Below, piece by piece: positions 9,433 through 22,972 of a stretch of 64,000 nucleotides of DNA. How positions within the stretch are numbered: position 1 is the stretch's first letter; each line of letters starts with the position of its first letter. The translations under genes were made by a program, and so were the position numbers. Under the pieces are notes generated by a model. That model ran no database searches. It was not told the DNA's origin and saw nothing but the letters and a program-made list of their open reading frames with translations. Source of the stretch: Acidibrevibacterium fodinaquatile (GTDB lineage: Bacteria > Pseudomonadota > Alphaproteobacteria > Acetobacterales > Acetobacteraceae); assembly GCF_003352165.1 (NCBI RefSeq), contig NZ_CP029176.1, positions 682,001-746,000 of the forward strand, read 5' to 3'.

Positions 9433-10296
9433 ATGACACCGTGCGACCGTCGCGACCGAACCGCAGCCTTTCGCCGCCCGCCACGCCGCGCGGCGTGGCT
9501 GCTCATTGCCGCCTTGCTCGCTGCCTGTTCGTCCTCGAGCAATGACGAAAATATCGCCAAGATCCCGGTCGAGCAGCTCTATAACCAAGGGCTCGATGCG
9601 CTGAATGCCGGCCGCTACAAGCTCGCGACCAAGCGTTTCGATCAGCTCCAATCGAATTATCCCTATTCCGCTTGGGCGGCGAGCGCGCAGCTGATGGACG
9701 CCTATGCGCAATATGCGAGCGGCAAGTTCAGCGATTCCGCGGCGACGCTCGACCGCTTCATCCAGCTCCATCCGACCAGCAAGGACATCGCTTACGCCTA
9801 TTATCTCCGCGCCCTCGATTTTTATGAACAGATCGTCGATGTCCAGCGTGACCAGAAGAACACCCAGCTCGCGCTCGCCGCGCTCAAGGAAGTGGTCAAC
9901 CGCTTCCCCGACAGCGCCTATGCCCGCGATGCGCGCTTCAAGATCGATCTCTGCCTCGATCACCTCGCCGGGCAGGAGATGTCGATCGGGCGTTGGTACG
10001 AAAGCCAGCACCTCTACGCCGCCGCCATCAACCGCTATCAGCGGGTGGTGCAAGACTACCAGATGACCAACATGGCGCCGGAAGCGCTTTATCGGCTGAC
10101 CGAAATCTACATGCTGATCGGCATGCCCGATCAGGCGAAAAAGACCGCGAGCGTCTTGCAGCATAATTATCCGAACAGCGAATGGTATCGCGATAGCTGG
10201 AATCTGCTCGTCGATGATCATCAGGTGTCTGGCAAGCCGGTCGGGGAGGCGGATAATGCCGGTTTCTTCTCCCGCGCCTTTGGCTGGATCTTCTGA
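9433..10296 (+). CDS. bamD: Outer membrane assembly lipoprotein BamD
   Basis: TPR lipoprotein of the BAM complex that inserts outer-membrane beta-barrel proteins. 287 residues from the ATG at 9433 (a TTG precedes it directly). A signal peptide ends in the lipobox LLAACSS, with the Cys about residue 35, so it should be lipidated. The rest is a chain of helical repeats typical of BamD: YNQGLDALNAGRYKLATKRF, FIQLHPTSKDIAYAYYLRAL and later units to NSEWYRDSW. It is followed closely by recN. Confidence 0.93.
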   Translation: MTPCDRRDRTAAFRRPPRRAAWLLIAALLAACSSSSNDENIAKIPVEQLYNQGLDALNAGRYKLATKRFDQLQSNYPYSAWAASAQLMDAYAQYASGKFSDSAATLDRFIQLHPTSKDIAYAYYLRALDFYEQIVDVQRDQKNTQLALAALKEVVNRFPDSAYARDARFKIDLCLDHLAGQEMSIGRWYESQHLYAAAINRYQRVVQDYQMTNMAPEALYRLTEIYMLIGMPDQAKKTASVLQHNYPNSEWYRDSWNLLVDDHQVSGKPVGEADNAGFFSRAFGWIF

Positions 10297-10320
10297 GCGC
10301 GCGCCGTCGTCCCGCCCCGC

Positions 10321-14201
<3,881 letters not shown>

Positions 14202-14233
14202 CCCGGCGGAACCCTCGCGGGTAAGGCGATGGC

Positions 14234-15373
14234 CTACTCGGCGGCGTCGAGCAGGCTCTCCTTGCCGCTATGGATCGCCTCCATCGCCTTCTCGACATGG
14301 TTGCTGAAGACATATTGCGCCGGGCGCTGGCGATCGAGCGGAATTTCCGGCGCCATGGGCCCCTCGGTGCGCGGCCCGCGCAGCGCGACGGCGGCGACCT
14401 TCAGGGGATGGCGCACGGCATCCATCACCGCGGTCGCCTCATAGCCGGAATGGACCATGCAGTCGGCGCATTTTTCGTATTGGCCGGTGCCGTAGCTGTC
14501 CCAATCCGTCGTCTCCATCAATTCCTTGAAGCTTTTGGCATAGCCCTCGCCGAGCAGGTAGCACGGCCGCTGCCAGCCGAAGACGTTGCGCGTCGGCTTG
14601 CCCCACGGCGTGCAGCGGTAAGTCTGATTGCCGGCCAGGAAATCAAGGAACAGCGAGGATTGATTGAACTTCCATTTCTTGCCCTTGCCGCGCGCGAAAA
14701 TGCCGCGAAACAGCTCTTTCGCTTTCTGGCGATTGAGGAAATGTTGCTGGTCCGGGGCGCGCTCATAGGCATAGCCTGGGGAAATCATCACGCCATCGAC
14801 GCCAACCTTGGTCACGTCGTCGAGAAAGGCCGCGACCCGGGCGGGATCGGCGCCGTCAAACAGCGTCGTATTGATGCAGACCCGAAAGCCGCGCGCCTTG
14901 GCGGCGCGGATGGCCGCGACGGCGCGCTCGAAAACGCCCTCCTGGCTCACCGCGTGATCATGCATCGCGCGGTCGCCATCGAGATGCACATCCCAGGCGA
15001 AATTACGATGCGGCTTGAAGAGATCGAGCTTTTTCTCGAGCAGCAGGGCGTTGGTGCAGAGATAGACGAACTTGCCGCGCGCCAACATGCCGTCCACGAT
15101 CTCGGGCATTTCCTTGTGCAGCAAAGGCTCGCCGCCGGCGATCGCAACCACCGGGGCGCCGCATTCATCGGCCGCCGCGAGACAGTCAGCGACCGAGAGC
15201 CGCTGATTGAGGATCGGCGCCGGATAATCGATCTTGCCACAGCCCGAGCAGGCGAGATTGCAGCGAAACAACGGCTCCAGCATCAGAACCAGCGGATAGC
15301 GCTTGCGCCCGGCGAGGTGTTGTTTGACGACATAAGCGCCGACACGGATCATCTGGTTCAAGGGGACGGGCAT
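14234..15373 (-). CDS. hpnH: Hopanoid biosynthesis radical SAM protein HpnH
   Basis: Joins the adenosyl C5' radical to diploptene, giving adenosylhopane, the first step in making extended (C35) hopanoids. 379 residues. The 4Fe-4S cluster motif CNLACSGC is at about 38-45, within LEPLFRCNLACSGCGKIDYP; the SAM-binding motif AIAGGEPLLH follows. A Cys-rich C-terminal section includes RCTPWGKPTRN and YEKCADCMVHSGYE. GAAAGG lies upstream of the ATG. It is 12 bp downstream of ispH on the same strand, so both are probably cotranscribed. Confidence 0.94.
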   Translation of the reverse strand: MPVPLNQMIRVGAYVVKQHLAGRKRYPLVLMLEPLFRCNLACSGCGKIDYPAPILNQRLSVADCLAAADECGAPVVAIAGGEPLLHKEMPEIVDGMLARGKFVYLCTNALLLEKKLDLFKPHRNFAWDVHLDGDRAMHDHAVSQEGVFERAVAAIRAAKARGFRVCINTTLFDGADPARVAAFLDDVTKVGVDGVMISPGYAYERAPDQQHFLNRQKAKELFRGIFARGKGKKWKFNQSSLFLDFLAGNQTYRCTPWGKPTRNVFGWQRPCYLLGEGYAKSFKELMETTDWDSYGTGQYEKCADCMVHSGYEATAVMDAVRHPLKVAAVALRGPRTEGPMAPEIPLDRQRPAQYVFSNHVEKAMEAIHSGKESLLDAAE

Positions 15374-15385
15374 GGTGTCGGCCTT

Positions 15386-16339
15386 TCAGAAAGAGGAGGC
15401 TTCGGCGGGCTCGCTGTCGGCGAGCTCGGGCGGGAAACGAAAGCGCACGTTTTCCGCAACCCCTTCGAGCGTGGTGACTTCGATGGCGCCGAAGCGGCGC
15501 AACCCTTCGATCACTTCCTGGACCAGGGTTTCCGGGGCGGAGGCGCCAGCGGTAAGCCCGACCGAGCCGATGCCGGCGAACCAGTCCGGGCGCAAGGCGC
15601 TGGCATCGTCGATCAGATAGCTCGGCTTGCCGAGTTCGGCGCCGATTTCGCGCAGACGATTGGAGTTGGAGCTATTCTGGCTGCCGACGACGAGGATGAC
15701 ATCGACCGCCTTGGCGAGTTCGTGAACGGCGGTCTGGCGATTCTGCGTCGCATAGCAGATATCGCGCACGTCCGGGCCCTTGATCGCCGGGAATCGCTCG
15801 GTGAGGGCGGCGATGATCTGGCGGGTATCATCCACCGAGAGGGTGGTCTGCGTAATATAGGCGAGTTTCTCGGGGTCGGCGACGGTGAGGGCGGCGACAT
15901 CGGCAACGGTCTGCACGAGATGGACCTTGCCGGGGATCTGGCCGATCGTCCCTTCCACCTCGGCATGGCCGGCATGCCCGATGAGCACGATCTCGCGCCC
16001 GGCGGCGGCATAGCGGCGCCCCTCATTATGCACTTTGGCGACGAGCGGGCAGGTCGCGTCGATCACCGCGAGGCCGCGGCGGGAGGCGGTCTCCTCGACC
16101 ACGCGGGCAACGCCATGGGCGCTGAAAATGGTGGTCGCGCCGGTCGGGATCTCGTCGAGTTCATCGACGAAAATGGCGCCGCGGGTGCGCAGATCCTCGA
16201 CCACATGGCGGTTATGGACGATTTCGTGGCGGACATAGATCGGTGGGCCATATTTCACGAGCGCTCGCTCGACGATCTCGATGGCCCGCTCGACGCCGGC
16301 ACAGAAGCCGCGAGGCTGGGCCAGGACGACACGTAACAT
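15386..16339 (-). CDS. ispH: 4-hydroxy-3-methylbut-2-enyl diphosphate reductase IspH
   Basis: Last enzyme of the MEP isoprenoid pathway, making IPP and DMAPP. The frame is open 45 codons further upstream, but the family N-terminus [20 protein letters not shown] begins at 16339 with GGGAG spaced correctly ahead of it; this gives 317 residues. The three cluster Cys lie in FCAGV, ATCPLV and the ICYATQNRQ segment; conserved [20 protein letters not shown] and [12 protein letters not shown] are all present. It lies upstream of hpnH and divergent from dxs, so both ends of the MEP pathway meet here. Confidence 0.96.
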   Translation of the reverse strand: MLRVVLAQPRGFCAGVERAIEIVERALVKYGPPIYVRHEIVHNRHVVEDLRTRGAIFVDELDEIPTGATTIFSAHGVARVVEETASRRGLAVIDATCPLVAKVHNEGRRYAAAGREIVLIGHAGHAEVEGTIGQIPGKVHLVQTVADVAALTVADPEKLAYITQTTLSVDDTRQIIAALTERFPAIKGPDVRDICYATQNRQTAVHELAKAVDVILVVGSQNSSNSNRLREIGAELGKPSYLIDDASALRPDWFAGIGSVGLTAGASAPETLVQEVIEGLRRFGAIEVTTLEGVAENVRFRFPPELADSEPAEASSF

Positions 16340-16753
16340 TCGCTCGCTCCCGCAAAAATCCATACCCGATGAAAAACAAGACATTGGCCGGCGCGACGAA
16401 ACCATCAGGCTCCCTCGTGCCTCACGAATTCCACGATCAAGAGGGGTATATGGTATCGCGGCGTCACTCGGCAATGCCTATCAACCACCGGCACAGAGCC
16501 CGCGCGGCGATCATTCACCTCCGGGTTTCATGTCTGGGCTTGACTTGCGGCGCGCAAAAGAAAATCTCTAGGCTGGAGTGATGTTGAGGTCCCCCCGCCC
16601 GAGTCCCGCGGCGCCATCCGTGCGCGGCGGGCGGTGAGGGGACGGAGCAAGCCTTATGATCTGGACGAAGGCGGCGGCCGCGCCGGCCGTGCCGGTTCCG
16701 TGTGGCGTGACCGGTCTGGTGGCGCCGAGAGAGACGACAAAAAGAGGTGATCG
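16340..16753. promoter_or_regulatory. Divergent ispH/dxs intergenic region with candidate dxs promoter
   Basis: 414 bp with no convincing gene. It must hold the promoters for ispH-hpnH (leftward) and dxs (rightward). The best element I see is a -35-like CTTGACT (16539-16545) facing dxs; the -10 at 17-19 bp spacing (AATCTC to TCTCTA) is poor. A clear ribosome site, AAGAGGTGA, ends just before the dxs ATG. No riboswitch-like conserved core was recognised. Confidence 0.35.
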
Positions 16754-18676
16754 ATGGTTAGGCCCCGGACGCCGACTCTGGATCGCGTGGATGAGCCGCG
16801 CGATCTGCGCAATTTCTCCATCGATCAACTGCGTGATCTGGCGGGCGAACTCCGCGCCGAGCTGGTGGATGCCGTCTCGGTCACGGGCGGGCATCTCGGC
16901 GCCTCGCTCGGCGTCGTTGAGCTCACGGTCGCGCTGCACGCGGTGTTCGAGACGCCGCATGATCGGCTGATTTGGGATGTCGGGCACCAGGCCTATCCGC
17001 ACAAAATTTTGACCGGCCGGCGCGGGCGCATCCGCACGCTGCGCCAGGGCGGCGGGCTTGCCGGCTTCACCCGCCGCTCAGAAAGCGTCTATGACCCGTT
17101 CGGCGCCGCCCATTCCTCGACCTCGATTTCCGCCGGCCTCGGCATGGCCGTCGCGCGCGACCTCAAGGGCGAGGACCGGCACGTCGTCTGTGTCATCGGC
17201 GATGGCGCGATGAGCGCCGGCATGGCCTATGAGGCGATGAACAATGCCGGGGCGTTGCGCTCGCGCCTCCTCGTCGTGCTCAACGACAACGACATGTCGA
17301 TCGCGCCGCCGGTCGGCGCCATGAGCGCCTATCTCTCGCGCCTGATCTCCTCGCGCCGCTTCCTCTCGCTGCGGGAGCTGGCGGCGCGCATGGCGCGGCA
17401 TTTCCCGCGCGGCATCGAGCGCACCGCGCGCCGCGCCGAGGAATTCGCCCGCGGCATCCTCACCGGCGGCACCTTGTTCGAGGAGATGGGCTTTTATTAC
17501 GTCGGCCCGGTGGACGGGCATAATCTCGACCATCTCTTGCCGGTTCTGCGCAATCTCCGCGACGCCGAGGAGAGCGGGCCGATCCTGCTGCACGTCGTCA
17601 CGCAAAAGGGCAAGGGCTATGCCCCGGCGGAAGCGGCGCCGGACAAATATCATGGCGTTGCCAAATTCAACGTCATCACCGGCGAGCAGGCGAAGGCGCC
17701 GGCGGGCCCGCCCTCCTATACCAAAGTCTTTGCCGACGCCCTGATCCAGGAGGCGGAGAAAGACCCGCGCATCGTTGCGATCACCGCGGCGATGCCGTCT
17801 GGCACCGGCCTTGACCGTTTCGCCAAACGCTTCCCCGAGCGTTGCTTCGATGTCGGCATCGCCGAGCAGCACGCGGTGACCTTCGCCGCCGGCCTCGCCG
17901 CCGAAGGCATGGCGCCGTTTTGCGCGATCTATTCGACCTTCCTGCAGCGCGCCTATGACCAGGTGGTGCATGACGTCGCCATCCAGTCTTTGCCGGTGCG
18001 CTTTGCCATCGACCGCGCCGGCCTGGTCGGCGCCGATGGCGCGACCCATGCCGGGAGCTTCGACCTCGCCTATCTCGGCTGCCTGCCGGGGATGGTGCTG
18101 ATGGCGCCGGCCGACGAGGCGGAGCTGGTGCACATGGTGGCGACCGCGGCCGCGATCGGCGATCGTCCCTCCGCTTTCCGCTATCCGCGTGGCGAGGGGG
18201 TTGGCGTCGCGCTGCCCGAGACCGGGGTGCCGCTTGCGCTCGGGCGCGGGCGGGTGTTGCGCGAAGGCAGCAAGGTCGCCCTGCTCTCGCTCGGCACGCG
18301 GCTCCCCGAGGCGCTGGCGGCGGCCGAGGATCTCGCCGCGCGCGGGCTTTCGGCGACGGTTGCCGATGCCCGCTTCGCCAAGCCGATCGACGCCGAGCTG
18401 ATCGAACGCTTGGCCCGCGAGCACGAGGTGATGGTGGTGATCGAGGAAGGCGCGATCGGCGGTTTCGCATCGCACGTGATGCAGCATCTGGCGCGCAAGG
18501 GCTTGCTCGATGGCGGGCTCAAATTCCGTCCGCTGACGCTGCCCGACATTTTCATTGACCATGACAGCCCGCGTGCCCAAATCGAGGTCGCTGGTCTCGA
18601 TGCCGCCCATATCGTGCAGACGGTGCTGGGGGCGCTCGGGGCCGCGCGTCCAAAAATCGTTCCCGTTCGTTCATGA
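16754..18676 (+). CDS. dxs: 1-deoxy-D-xylulose-5-phosphate synthase
   Basis: Thiamine-diphosphate transketolase-like enzyme, first and flux-controlling step of the MEP pathway. 640 residues. Visible: [20 protein letters not shown], the active-site His in [16 protein letters not shown], the ThDP motif [18 protein letters not shown], the central catalytic-domain start [15 protein letters not shown], and the [12 protein letters not shown] stretch carrying the conserved Glu. The ATG is preceded by AAGAGGTGA. The next gene, hpnM, starts 10 bp after the stop, so isoprenoid entry and hopanoid genes look cotranscribed. Confidence 0.97.
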   Translation: MVRPRTPTLDRVDEPRDLRNFSIDQLRDLAGELRAELVDAVSVTGGHLGASLGVVELTVALHAVFETPHDRLIWDVGHQAYPHKILTGRRGRIRTLRQGGGLAGFTRRSESVYDPFGAAHSSTSISAGLGMAVARDLKGEDRHVVCVIGDGAMSAGMAYEAMNNAGALRSRLLVVLNDNDMSIAPPVGAMSAYLSRLISSRRFLSLRELAARMARHFPRGIERTARRAEEFARGILTGGTLFEEMGFYYVGPVDGHNLDHLLPVLRNLRDAEESGPILLHVVTQKGKGYAPAEAAPDKYHGVAKFNVITGEQAKAPAGPPSYTKVFADALIQEAEKDPRIVAITAAMPSGTGLDRFAKRFPERCFDVGIAEQHAVTFAAGLAAEGMAPFCAIYSTFLQRAYDQVVHDVAIQSLPVRFAIDRAGLVGADGATHAGSFDLAYLGCLPGMVLMAPADEAELVHMVATAAAIGDRPSAFRYPRGEGVGVALPETGVPLALGRGRVLREGSKVALLSLGTRLPEALAAAEDLAARGLSATVADARFAKPIDAELIERLAREHEVMVVIEEGAIGGFASHVMQHLARKGLLDGGLKFRPLTLPDIFIDHDSPRAQIEVAGLDAAHIVQTVLGALGAARPKIVPVRS

Positions 18677-18686
18677 GATAATTCCG

Positions 18687-19337
18687 ATGCCAAATTCTTT
18701 GCCCCGTCGGGCGCTGATCCGGGGTTTGCTGGCCGCCGCCGCGATCCCGCTCGCCGCCCGGCACTCGCTGGCGGCGGTGCCCGAAGCTGCTGGGCCCGAT
18801 GCCGCGGCGCCGATCGTTGCGCTCAATGACGCTCTCAGCGCGATCATGAAAGCAGGCGCAGCAACGCCGTTTCCGGCGCGCTATCAGAGTCTCGCGCCGG
18901 TGGTTGCGCGCAGTTTCGATCTTGAAGGGATTCTCCGTCTCGTCGTCGGGCCGCGTTGGGCGGACATGCCGCGCGAGATGCAGACGGCGCTGCTTGGCGA
19001 ATTTCACCGCTTCACGGTCGCGAGCTATGTCGCCAATTTCGATGACGATCATGGCACGCGGCTCGAAATTCTGCCCGCGACCCGCGCGATTGGCGGCGAT
19101 GTCGTGGTCGAGACCCGGATCGTTTCCCCGAAAGCCGATCCGGTGCGGCTCGATTACGTGATGCATCAGACTGACGGCCAGTGGCAGGCGAGGGATGTGC
19201 TGCTCGACGGGACGATCAGCCGGGTTGCGGTGCAGCGCTCCGATTTCCGCCATATCCTCGAAAATGGCGGGCCGCTGGCGCTGATCGCCAGCCTCCGCAA
19301 GAAGGTTTCGGCGCTCTCTGGCGGCACGCTGAGCTAG
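18687..19337 (+). CDS. hpnM: MlaC/Ttg2D-family periplasmic protein HpnM
   Basis: 216 residues in the MlaC (toluene tolerance Ttg2D) fold; members beside hopanoid genes are called HpnM and are thought to handle hopanoid or phospholipid transport across the periplasm. The N-terminus has Arg residues then a hydrophobic run (RRALIRGLLAAAAIPLAA) ending near ARHSLA, a signal peptide, possibly Tat-like. The body shows family features: LARVVARSFDLEGI-like helix (SLAPVVARSFDLEGILRLVV), FHRFTVASYVANF, and a beta section LDYVMHQTDGQWQARDVLLD. Gaps of 10 bp to dxs and 11 bp to hpnI indicate one operon. Confidence 0.88.
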   Translation: MPNSLPRRALIRGLLAAAAIPLAARHSLAAVPEAAGPDAAAPIVALNDALSAIMKAGAATPFPARYQSLAPVVARSFDLEGILRLVVGPRWADMPREMQTALLGEFHRFTVASYVANFDDDHGTRLEILPATRAIGGDVVVETRIVSPKADPVRLDYVMHQTDGQWQARDVLLDGTISRVAVQRSDFRHILENGGPLALIASLRKKVSALSGGTLS

Positions 19338-19348
19338 GCGCGCCGTTC

Positions 19349-20566
19349 ATGGATATCCCCCCGGCCGATGCGCTGCCCCTGGTCGATCTCGCCATTTTCG
19401 CGCATGGGCTGCGCGGCGTCGCCTCCGGGCTGGCGCTGGCCGCGGTCGCGCTTGCGGCGTTCGGCTTGCTGCAAGGCGTGCTGGGCCTTGCCTTCCTCGC
19501 GCGCTTCCTGCGCCGGGCGCGGCGCGAGCGCGCGTCGGCGCAAACCAGGGCCTTCCCGCCGATCACCGTGCTCAAGCCGTTGCATGGCGACGAGCCGCTG
19601 CTCGAGGAGGCGTTGGCCTCGTTTTTCGCGCAAGACTATCCCGCGTTTCAGCTCGTGTTCGGCGTGCAACGCCCGGATGACCCGGCGATCGCCGTGGTCG
19701 AGCGTTTGCGCGCGCGCTTTCCCGCCTGCGATGCGAGCCTCGTGATCGATGGCACGCAGCACGGCGCTAACCGGAAGGTCAGTAATCTCATCAATATGAT
19801 GGCGAATGCCCGCCACGATGTTCTGGTGGTCGCCGATTCCGATATCCACGCCGCGCCCGACTATCTCCGGGCGGTTCAGGCGTCGCTGGCTATGCCGGGG
19901 ACGGGGATGGTGACGACGCTTTACACGGGCCTTCCCGCCGATCATTCGCTTGCCGCGCGTCTCGGTGCGAGCCAGATCAACCACGCGTTCATTCCCGGCG
20001 TTTTGATCGGGCGCGCGCTTGGCCGCGAGGATGGGCTTGGCGCGACGATGGCGCTGACCCGCGCGACGCTTGAGCGCGTCGGCGGCTTTGCCTCGCTCGC
20101 CAATCACATCGCCGATGATGCCGTGCTCGCCGCCAAGGTGAGGAAGCTCGGGCACGCGGTGCGGCTTGCGCCGACGATTCCGGCGACCACCGTCGCCGAG
20201 CACCGGTTTGGCGATCTCTGCCGGCGGGAGTTGCGCTGGGCGCGGGTCAATCGTTCGCTCGCCCCGCTCGGCTATGGGGCGTCCGTGGTGCAGTATCCGC
20301 TCGCCTTCGCCCTCGTGACCCTGGCCTTGGCCCCGGGCGCGGCGGCGGCGTGGGGATGGCTTGCGTTCTGCTGGCTGTTGCGTGGCGCGACCGCGCGGGG
20401 CATTGATCGCGCGCTGAGGCTGGCGCCGCGCGCGCCGCTCGCGTTGCTGCCGCTGCGTGATCTGCTCTCGGTGGTCGCGGTGATGATGAGTTTCGCCGGC
20501 GACAAGGTTTATTGGCGAGGCCAGGTGGTGGTGGTCGAGCCGCCGCCGCTGTTGCCGAAACTGTGA
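19349..20566 (+). CDS. hpnI: Hopanoid glycosyltransferase HpnI
   Basis: Membrane GT2/GT21 (ceramide-glucosyltransferase-like) enzyme; HpnI adds an N-acetylglucosamine-type sugar to bacteriohopanetetrol. 405 residues. One N-terminal membrane segment (about 20-50), then the catalytic domain: ITVLKPLHGDEP, the DSDI metal motif in VLVVADSDIHAAPDYL, GLGATMALTRATLERVGG, and the Q/R-W type motif in CRRELRWARVNRSL. Several C-terminal membrane segments (YPLAFALVTLALAPGAAAAW and on). A deacetylase (HpnK) normally acts next, but no hpnK is in this window. Confidence 0.9.
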   Translation: MDIPPADALPLVDLAIFAHGLRGVASGLALAAVALAAFGLLQGVLGLAFLARFLRRARRERASAQTRAFPPITVLKPLHGDEPLLEEALASFFAQDYPAFQLVFGVQRPDDPAIAVVERLRARFPACDASLVIDGTQHGANRKVSNLINMMANARHDVLVVADSDIHAAPDYLRAVQASLAMPGTGMVTTLYTGLPADHSLAARLGASQINHAFIPGVLIGRALGREDGLGATMALTRATLERVGGFASLANHIADDAVLAAKVRKLGHAVRLAPTIPATTVAEHRFGDLCRRELRWARVNRSLAPLGYGASVVQYPLAFALVTLALAPGAAAAWGWLAFCWLLRGATARGIDRALRLAPRAPLALLPLRDLLSVVAVMMSFAGDKVYWRGQVVVVEPPPLLPKL

Positions 20567-20583
20567 CGAAGGATTTCGTGTCG

Positions 20584-22017
20584 ATGAAAAAGACCCTGTT
20601 TTTGCATCCGCCATCCTTCGATGGCTTCGATGGCGGCGCCGGCTCGCGCTATCAGGCGCGGCGCGAAATCCGCTCGTTCTGGTTCCCGACCTGGCTCGCC
20701 CAGCCGGCGGCGCTGGTCCCTGAAAGCCGGCTGATCGACGCGCCGCCGGCCGGGATCGGCCTCGATGCCGTGCTGCGCGCCGCCGGCGATTACGAGCAGG
20801 TGGTGATGCACACGTCGTCGCCGTCATTCGCCTCTGATGCCAAGGTTGCCGCGGCCCTGAAAGACGCCCATCCCCATCTCTCGATCGGCTTCGTCGGCGC
20901 CAAGGTCGCGGTGCAGCCGGAAGAGAGTTTGCGCGATGCGCTGGCGGTGGATTGGGTTGCGCGCAACGAGTTCGATTTCACCGTGAAAGAGGTCGCCGAG
21001 GGGCGCGCCTTCGATGCCATCGACGGGTTGAGCTTTCGTGATGGCGCTGGCCGCATCGTCCATAACCGTGACCGCGCCATTCTCGAAGACATGGACCGGC
21101 TGCCCTTCGTCACCGAGGTTTACAAGCGTGACTTGCGGATCGAGGATTACTTCATCGGCTATCTGAAGCATCCCTATATTTCGCTTTATACCGGGCGCGG
21201 TTGCAAATCGCGCTGCACCTTCTGCCTCTGGCCGCAGACCGTTGGCGGGCATCGCTATCGGGTGCGCAGCACCGCGCATGTGATCGAGGAAATTCGCCTC
21301 GCCAAATCCTATTTTCCGCAGGTCCGCGAGTTCTTTTTCGACGACGACACCTTCACCGACAATCTGCCGCGTGCGGAAGCGATCGCGCGCGAATTGGGCA
21401 AGCTCGGCGTCACCTGGTCGTGCAACGCCAAGGCCAATGTGCCGCGCGAGACCCTGAAAGTGCTCAAGGATAACGGGCTTCGCCTGCTGCTCGTCGGCTA
21501 TGAGAGCGGCAACCAGCAGATTCTGCACAACATCAAGAAGGGCATGCGGATCGAGGTTGCCAAGCGCTTCTCGCGCGATTGCCGCGAACTCGGCATCACC
21601 ATCCACGGCACGTTCATCCTGGGTCTTCCCGGGGAGACCAAGGAGACCATCGAGGAGACCGTTCGTTTCGCCCTTGAGGTCAATCCGCACACCTTGCAGG
21701 TTTCGCTCGCGGCGCCCTATCCTGGCACCGAGCTTTATGCCCAGGCCGTAGAGAATGGCTGGCTCGATACCGCCCATGCCGAGCTGGTCGACGAACATGG
21801 CATCCAGATCGCGCCGCTCCATTATCCGCATCTCTCGCACACCGAGATGTTCGACAATGTCGAGGCGTTCTATCGCCGCTTTTATTTCCGCGCCCCGAAA
21901 ATCGCCGCGATCGTCGGCGAGATGCTGACCAGCCCGCAGATGATGATGCGCCGGCTGCGCGAAGGACGTGAATTCTTCCAGTTCCTACGCGAAAGGCGGG
22001 CGCAGAAAGCCGCATAG
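20584..22017 (+). CDS. hpnJ: Hopanoid biosynthesis B12-type radical SAM protein HpnJ
   Basis: Radical SAM enzyme needed to convert the sugar of glycosylated bacteriohopanetetrol into the cyclitol ether. 477 residues from the ATG at 20584, with GAAGGA 10 bp ahead; the frame is open to 20512 inside hpnI. N-terminal B12-binding-like domain (about 1-170), the cluster motif CKSRCTFC at about 211-218 followed by LWPQTVGGHRYRVRS, then EFFFDDDTFTDNL and HGTFILGLPGETKETIEET of the TIM-barrel. It ends the operon and is followed by a palindrome at 22062. Confidence 0.92.
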   Translation: MKKTLFLHPPSFDGFDGGAGSRYQARREIRSFWFPTWLAQPAALVPESRLIDAPPAGIGLDAVLRAAGDYEQVVMHTSSPSFASDAKVAAALKDAHPHLSIGFVGAKVAVQPEESLRDALAVDWVARNEFDFTVKEVAEGRAFDAIDGLSFRDGAGRIVHNRDRAILEDMDRLPFVTEVYKRDLRIEDYFIGYLKHPYISLYTGRGCKSRCTFCLWPQTVGGHRYRVRSTAHVIEEIRLAKSYFPQVREFFFDDDTFTDNLPRAEAIARELGKLGVTWSCNAKANVPRETLKVLKDNGLRLLLVGYESGNQQILHNIKKGMRIEVAKRFSRDCRELGITIHGTFILGLPGETKETIEETVRFALEVNPHTLQVSLAAPYPGTELYAQAVENGWLDTAHAELVDEHGIQIAPLHYPHLSHTEMFDNVEAFYRRFYFRAPKIAAIVGEMLTSPQMMMRRLREGREFFQFLRERRAQKAA

Positions 22018-22061
22018 ACCGCGAGGAGCGCGGGCGGTGCCAGCGAAAGAGAGCGGAGGAG

Positions 22062-22096
22062 AAGTCTTTTTGCTTCTTTTTCTTCAGAAAAAGAAG
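22062..22096. repeat. Dispersed AT-rich palindrome, family B copy 1
   Basis: 35-bp element between hpnJ and the next gene: AAGTCTTTTTG lead, then arms 22073-22083 (CTTCTTTTTCT) and 22086-22096 (AGAAAAAGAAG) separated by TC. The same 35 bp recurs exactly at 55294-55328. It shares the lead-plus-palindrome architecture of family A but differs in the arms. A terminator role for the dxs-hpnJ operon is possible. Confidence 0.8.
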
Positions 22097-22119
22097 ACTT
22101 TCCTGATATACGCCCCTTC

Positions 22120-22938
22120 ATGACCATCGCGGATCTCTTCTGGATTTTTTTCATTGTCAGCGCGCTGCAGCCGCTGCTCCGTCAACGCCTGCTGGAACGC
22201 CTGCGCGCGCGCAAGCTTGGGCAGATCGAGCGCCGGCGCGGCTCGCGGGTGATCGCCCTCGTCCATCGCCAGGAAACCATGCGCCTGCTCGGCTTTCCGC
22301 TCATGCGCTACATCGACATCCACGATTCCGAGGAGGTTTTGCGGGCGATCCATATGACCGGCGATGAGGTGCCGCTCGACATCATCCTGCACACGCCGGG
22401 CGGGTTGGTGCTGGCGGCGGTGCAGATCGCGCGGGCGATCCGCGACCGCCGCGGGCCGGTGACCGTCTTCGTGCCCCATTATGCGATGTCCGGCGGCACG
22501 CTGATCGCGCTCGCCGCCGATGCCATCGTGATGTGTCGCCATTCGGTGCTCGGCCCGATTGATCCCCAGCTCGGCAAGTTTCCCGCAGCGTCCTTGCTCC
22601 GCGTCATCGAGCAGAAGCCGATCGCCGAGATCGACGATGAAACTCTGGTTCTCGCCGATGTCGGGCGCAAGGCGATCGCCCAGGTGAAAGCCACCGCCGA
22701 GGAGCTGCTCGCCCATCGCCTGCCGGCGGCGGACGCGAAGCGGATCGCCGAGACCCTTGCCACCGGCACTTGGACCCATGATTACCCGCTTTCCGCCGCG
22801 GAAGCGAAAGCGCTCGGTCTTCCGGTCAGCACCGATATGCCCGAGGATGTGCTGCAACTGATGGATCTCTACCCGCAGCCGATGCGCGCCCAGGGCGGCA
22901 ATGTCGAGTATTTGCCGGTGCCACGACAAAAACCTTGA
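22120..22938 (+). CDS. SDH-family (ClpP-fold) membrane serine proteinase
   Basis: 272 residues, related to the serine dehydrogenase proteinase family (ClpP/crotonase fold). A hydrophobic N-terminal segment (ADLFWIFFIVSALQPLL) should anchor it in the membrane. The fold's signature follows: VPLDIILHTPGGLVLAAVQI for the oxyanion region and the nucleophile Ser in HYAMSGGTLIALAADAIVM; SVLGPIDPQLGKFPA matches the family. The physiological substrate is unknown. It follows the hopanoid operon but is separated by a palindrome, so no functional link is assumed. Confidence 0.85.
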   Translation: MTIADLFWIFFIVSALQPLLRQRLLERLRARKLGQIERRRGSRVIALVHRQETMRLLGFPLMRYIDIHDSEEVLRAIHMTGDEVPLDIILHTPGGLVLAAVQIARAIRDRRGPVTVFVPHYAMSGGTLIALAADAIVMCRHSVLGPIDPQLGKFPAASLLRVIEQKPIAEIDDETLVLADVGRKAIAQVKATAEELLAHRLPAADAKRIAETLATGTWTHDYPLSAAEAKALGLPVSTDMPEDVLQLMDLYPQPMRAQGGNVEYLPVPRQKP

Positions 22939-22972
22939 GCCGGCGGCGAACGTCGCAAGAGGGGAGGAAAAA

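Noticed and set aside
14270-16336. 688-residue open frame on the plus strand
   Set aside because: It is antisense to hpnH and ispH, which have clear motifs; composition is typical of shadows in high-GC DNA.
16656-16970. 104-residue open frame overlapping the dxs start
   Set aside because: Out of frame with dxs, no recognisable domain, and dxs has the strong ribosome site and conserved N-terminus.
22120-22938. hpnK (carbohydrate deacetylase) as the gene after hpnJ
   Set aside because: The product has a ClpP/SDH proteinase fold with an MSGG nucleophile motif, not a deacetylase sequence.
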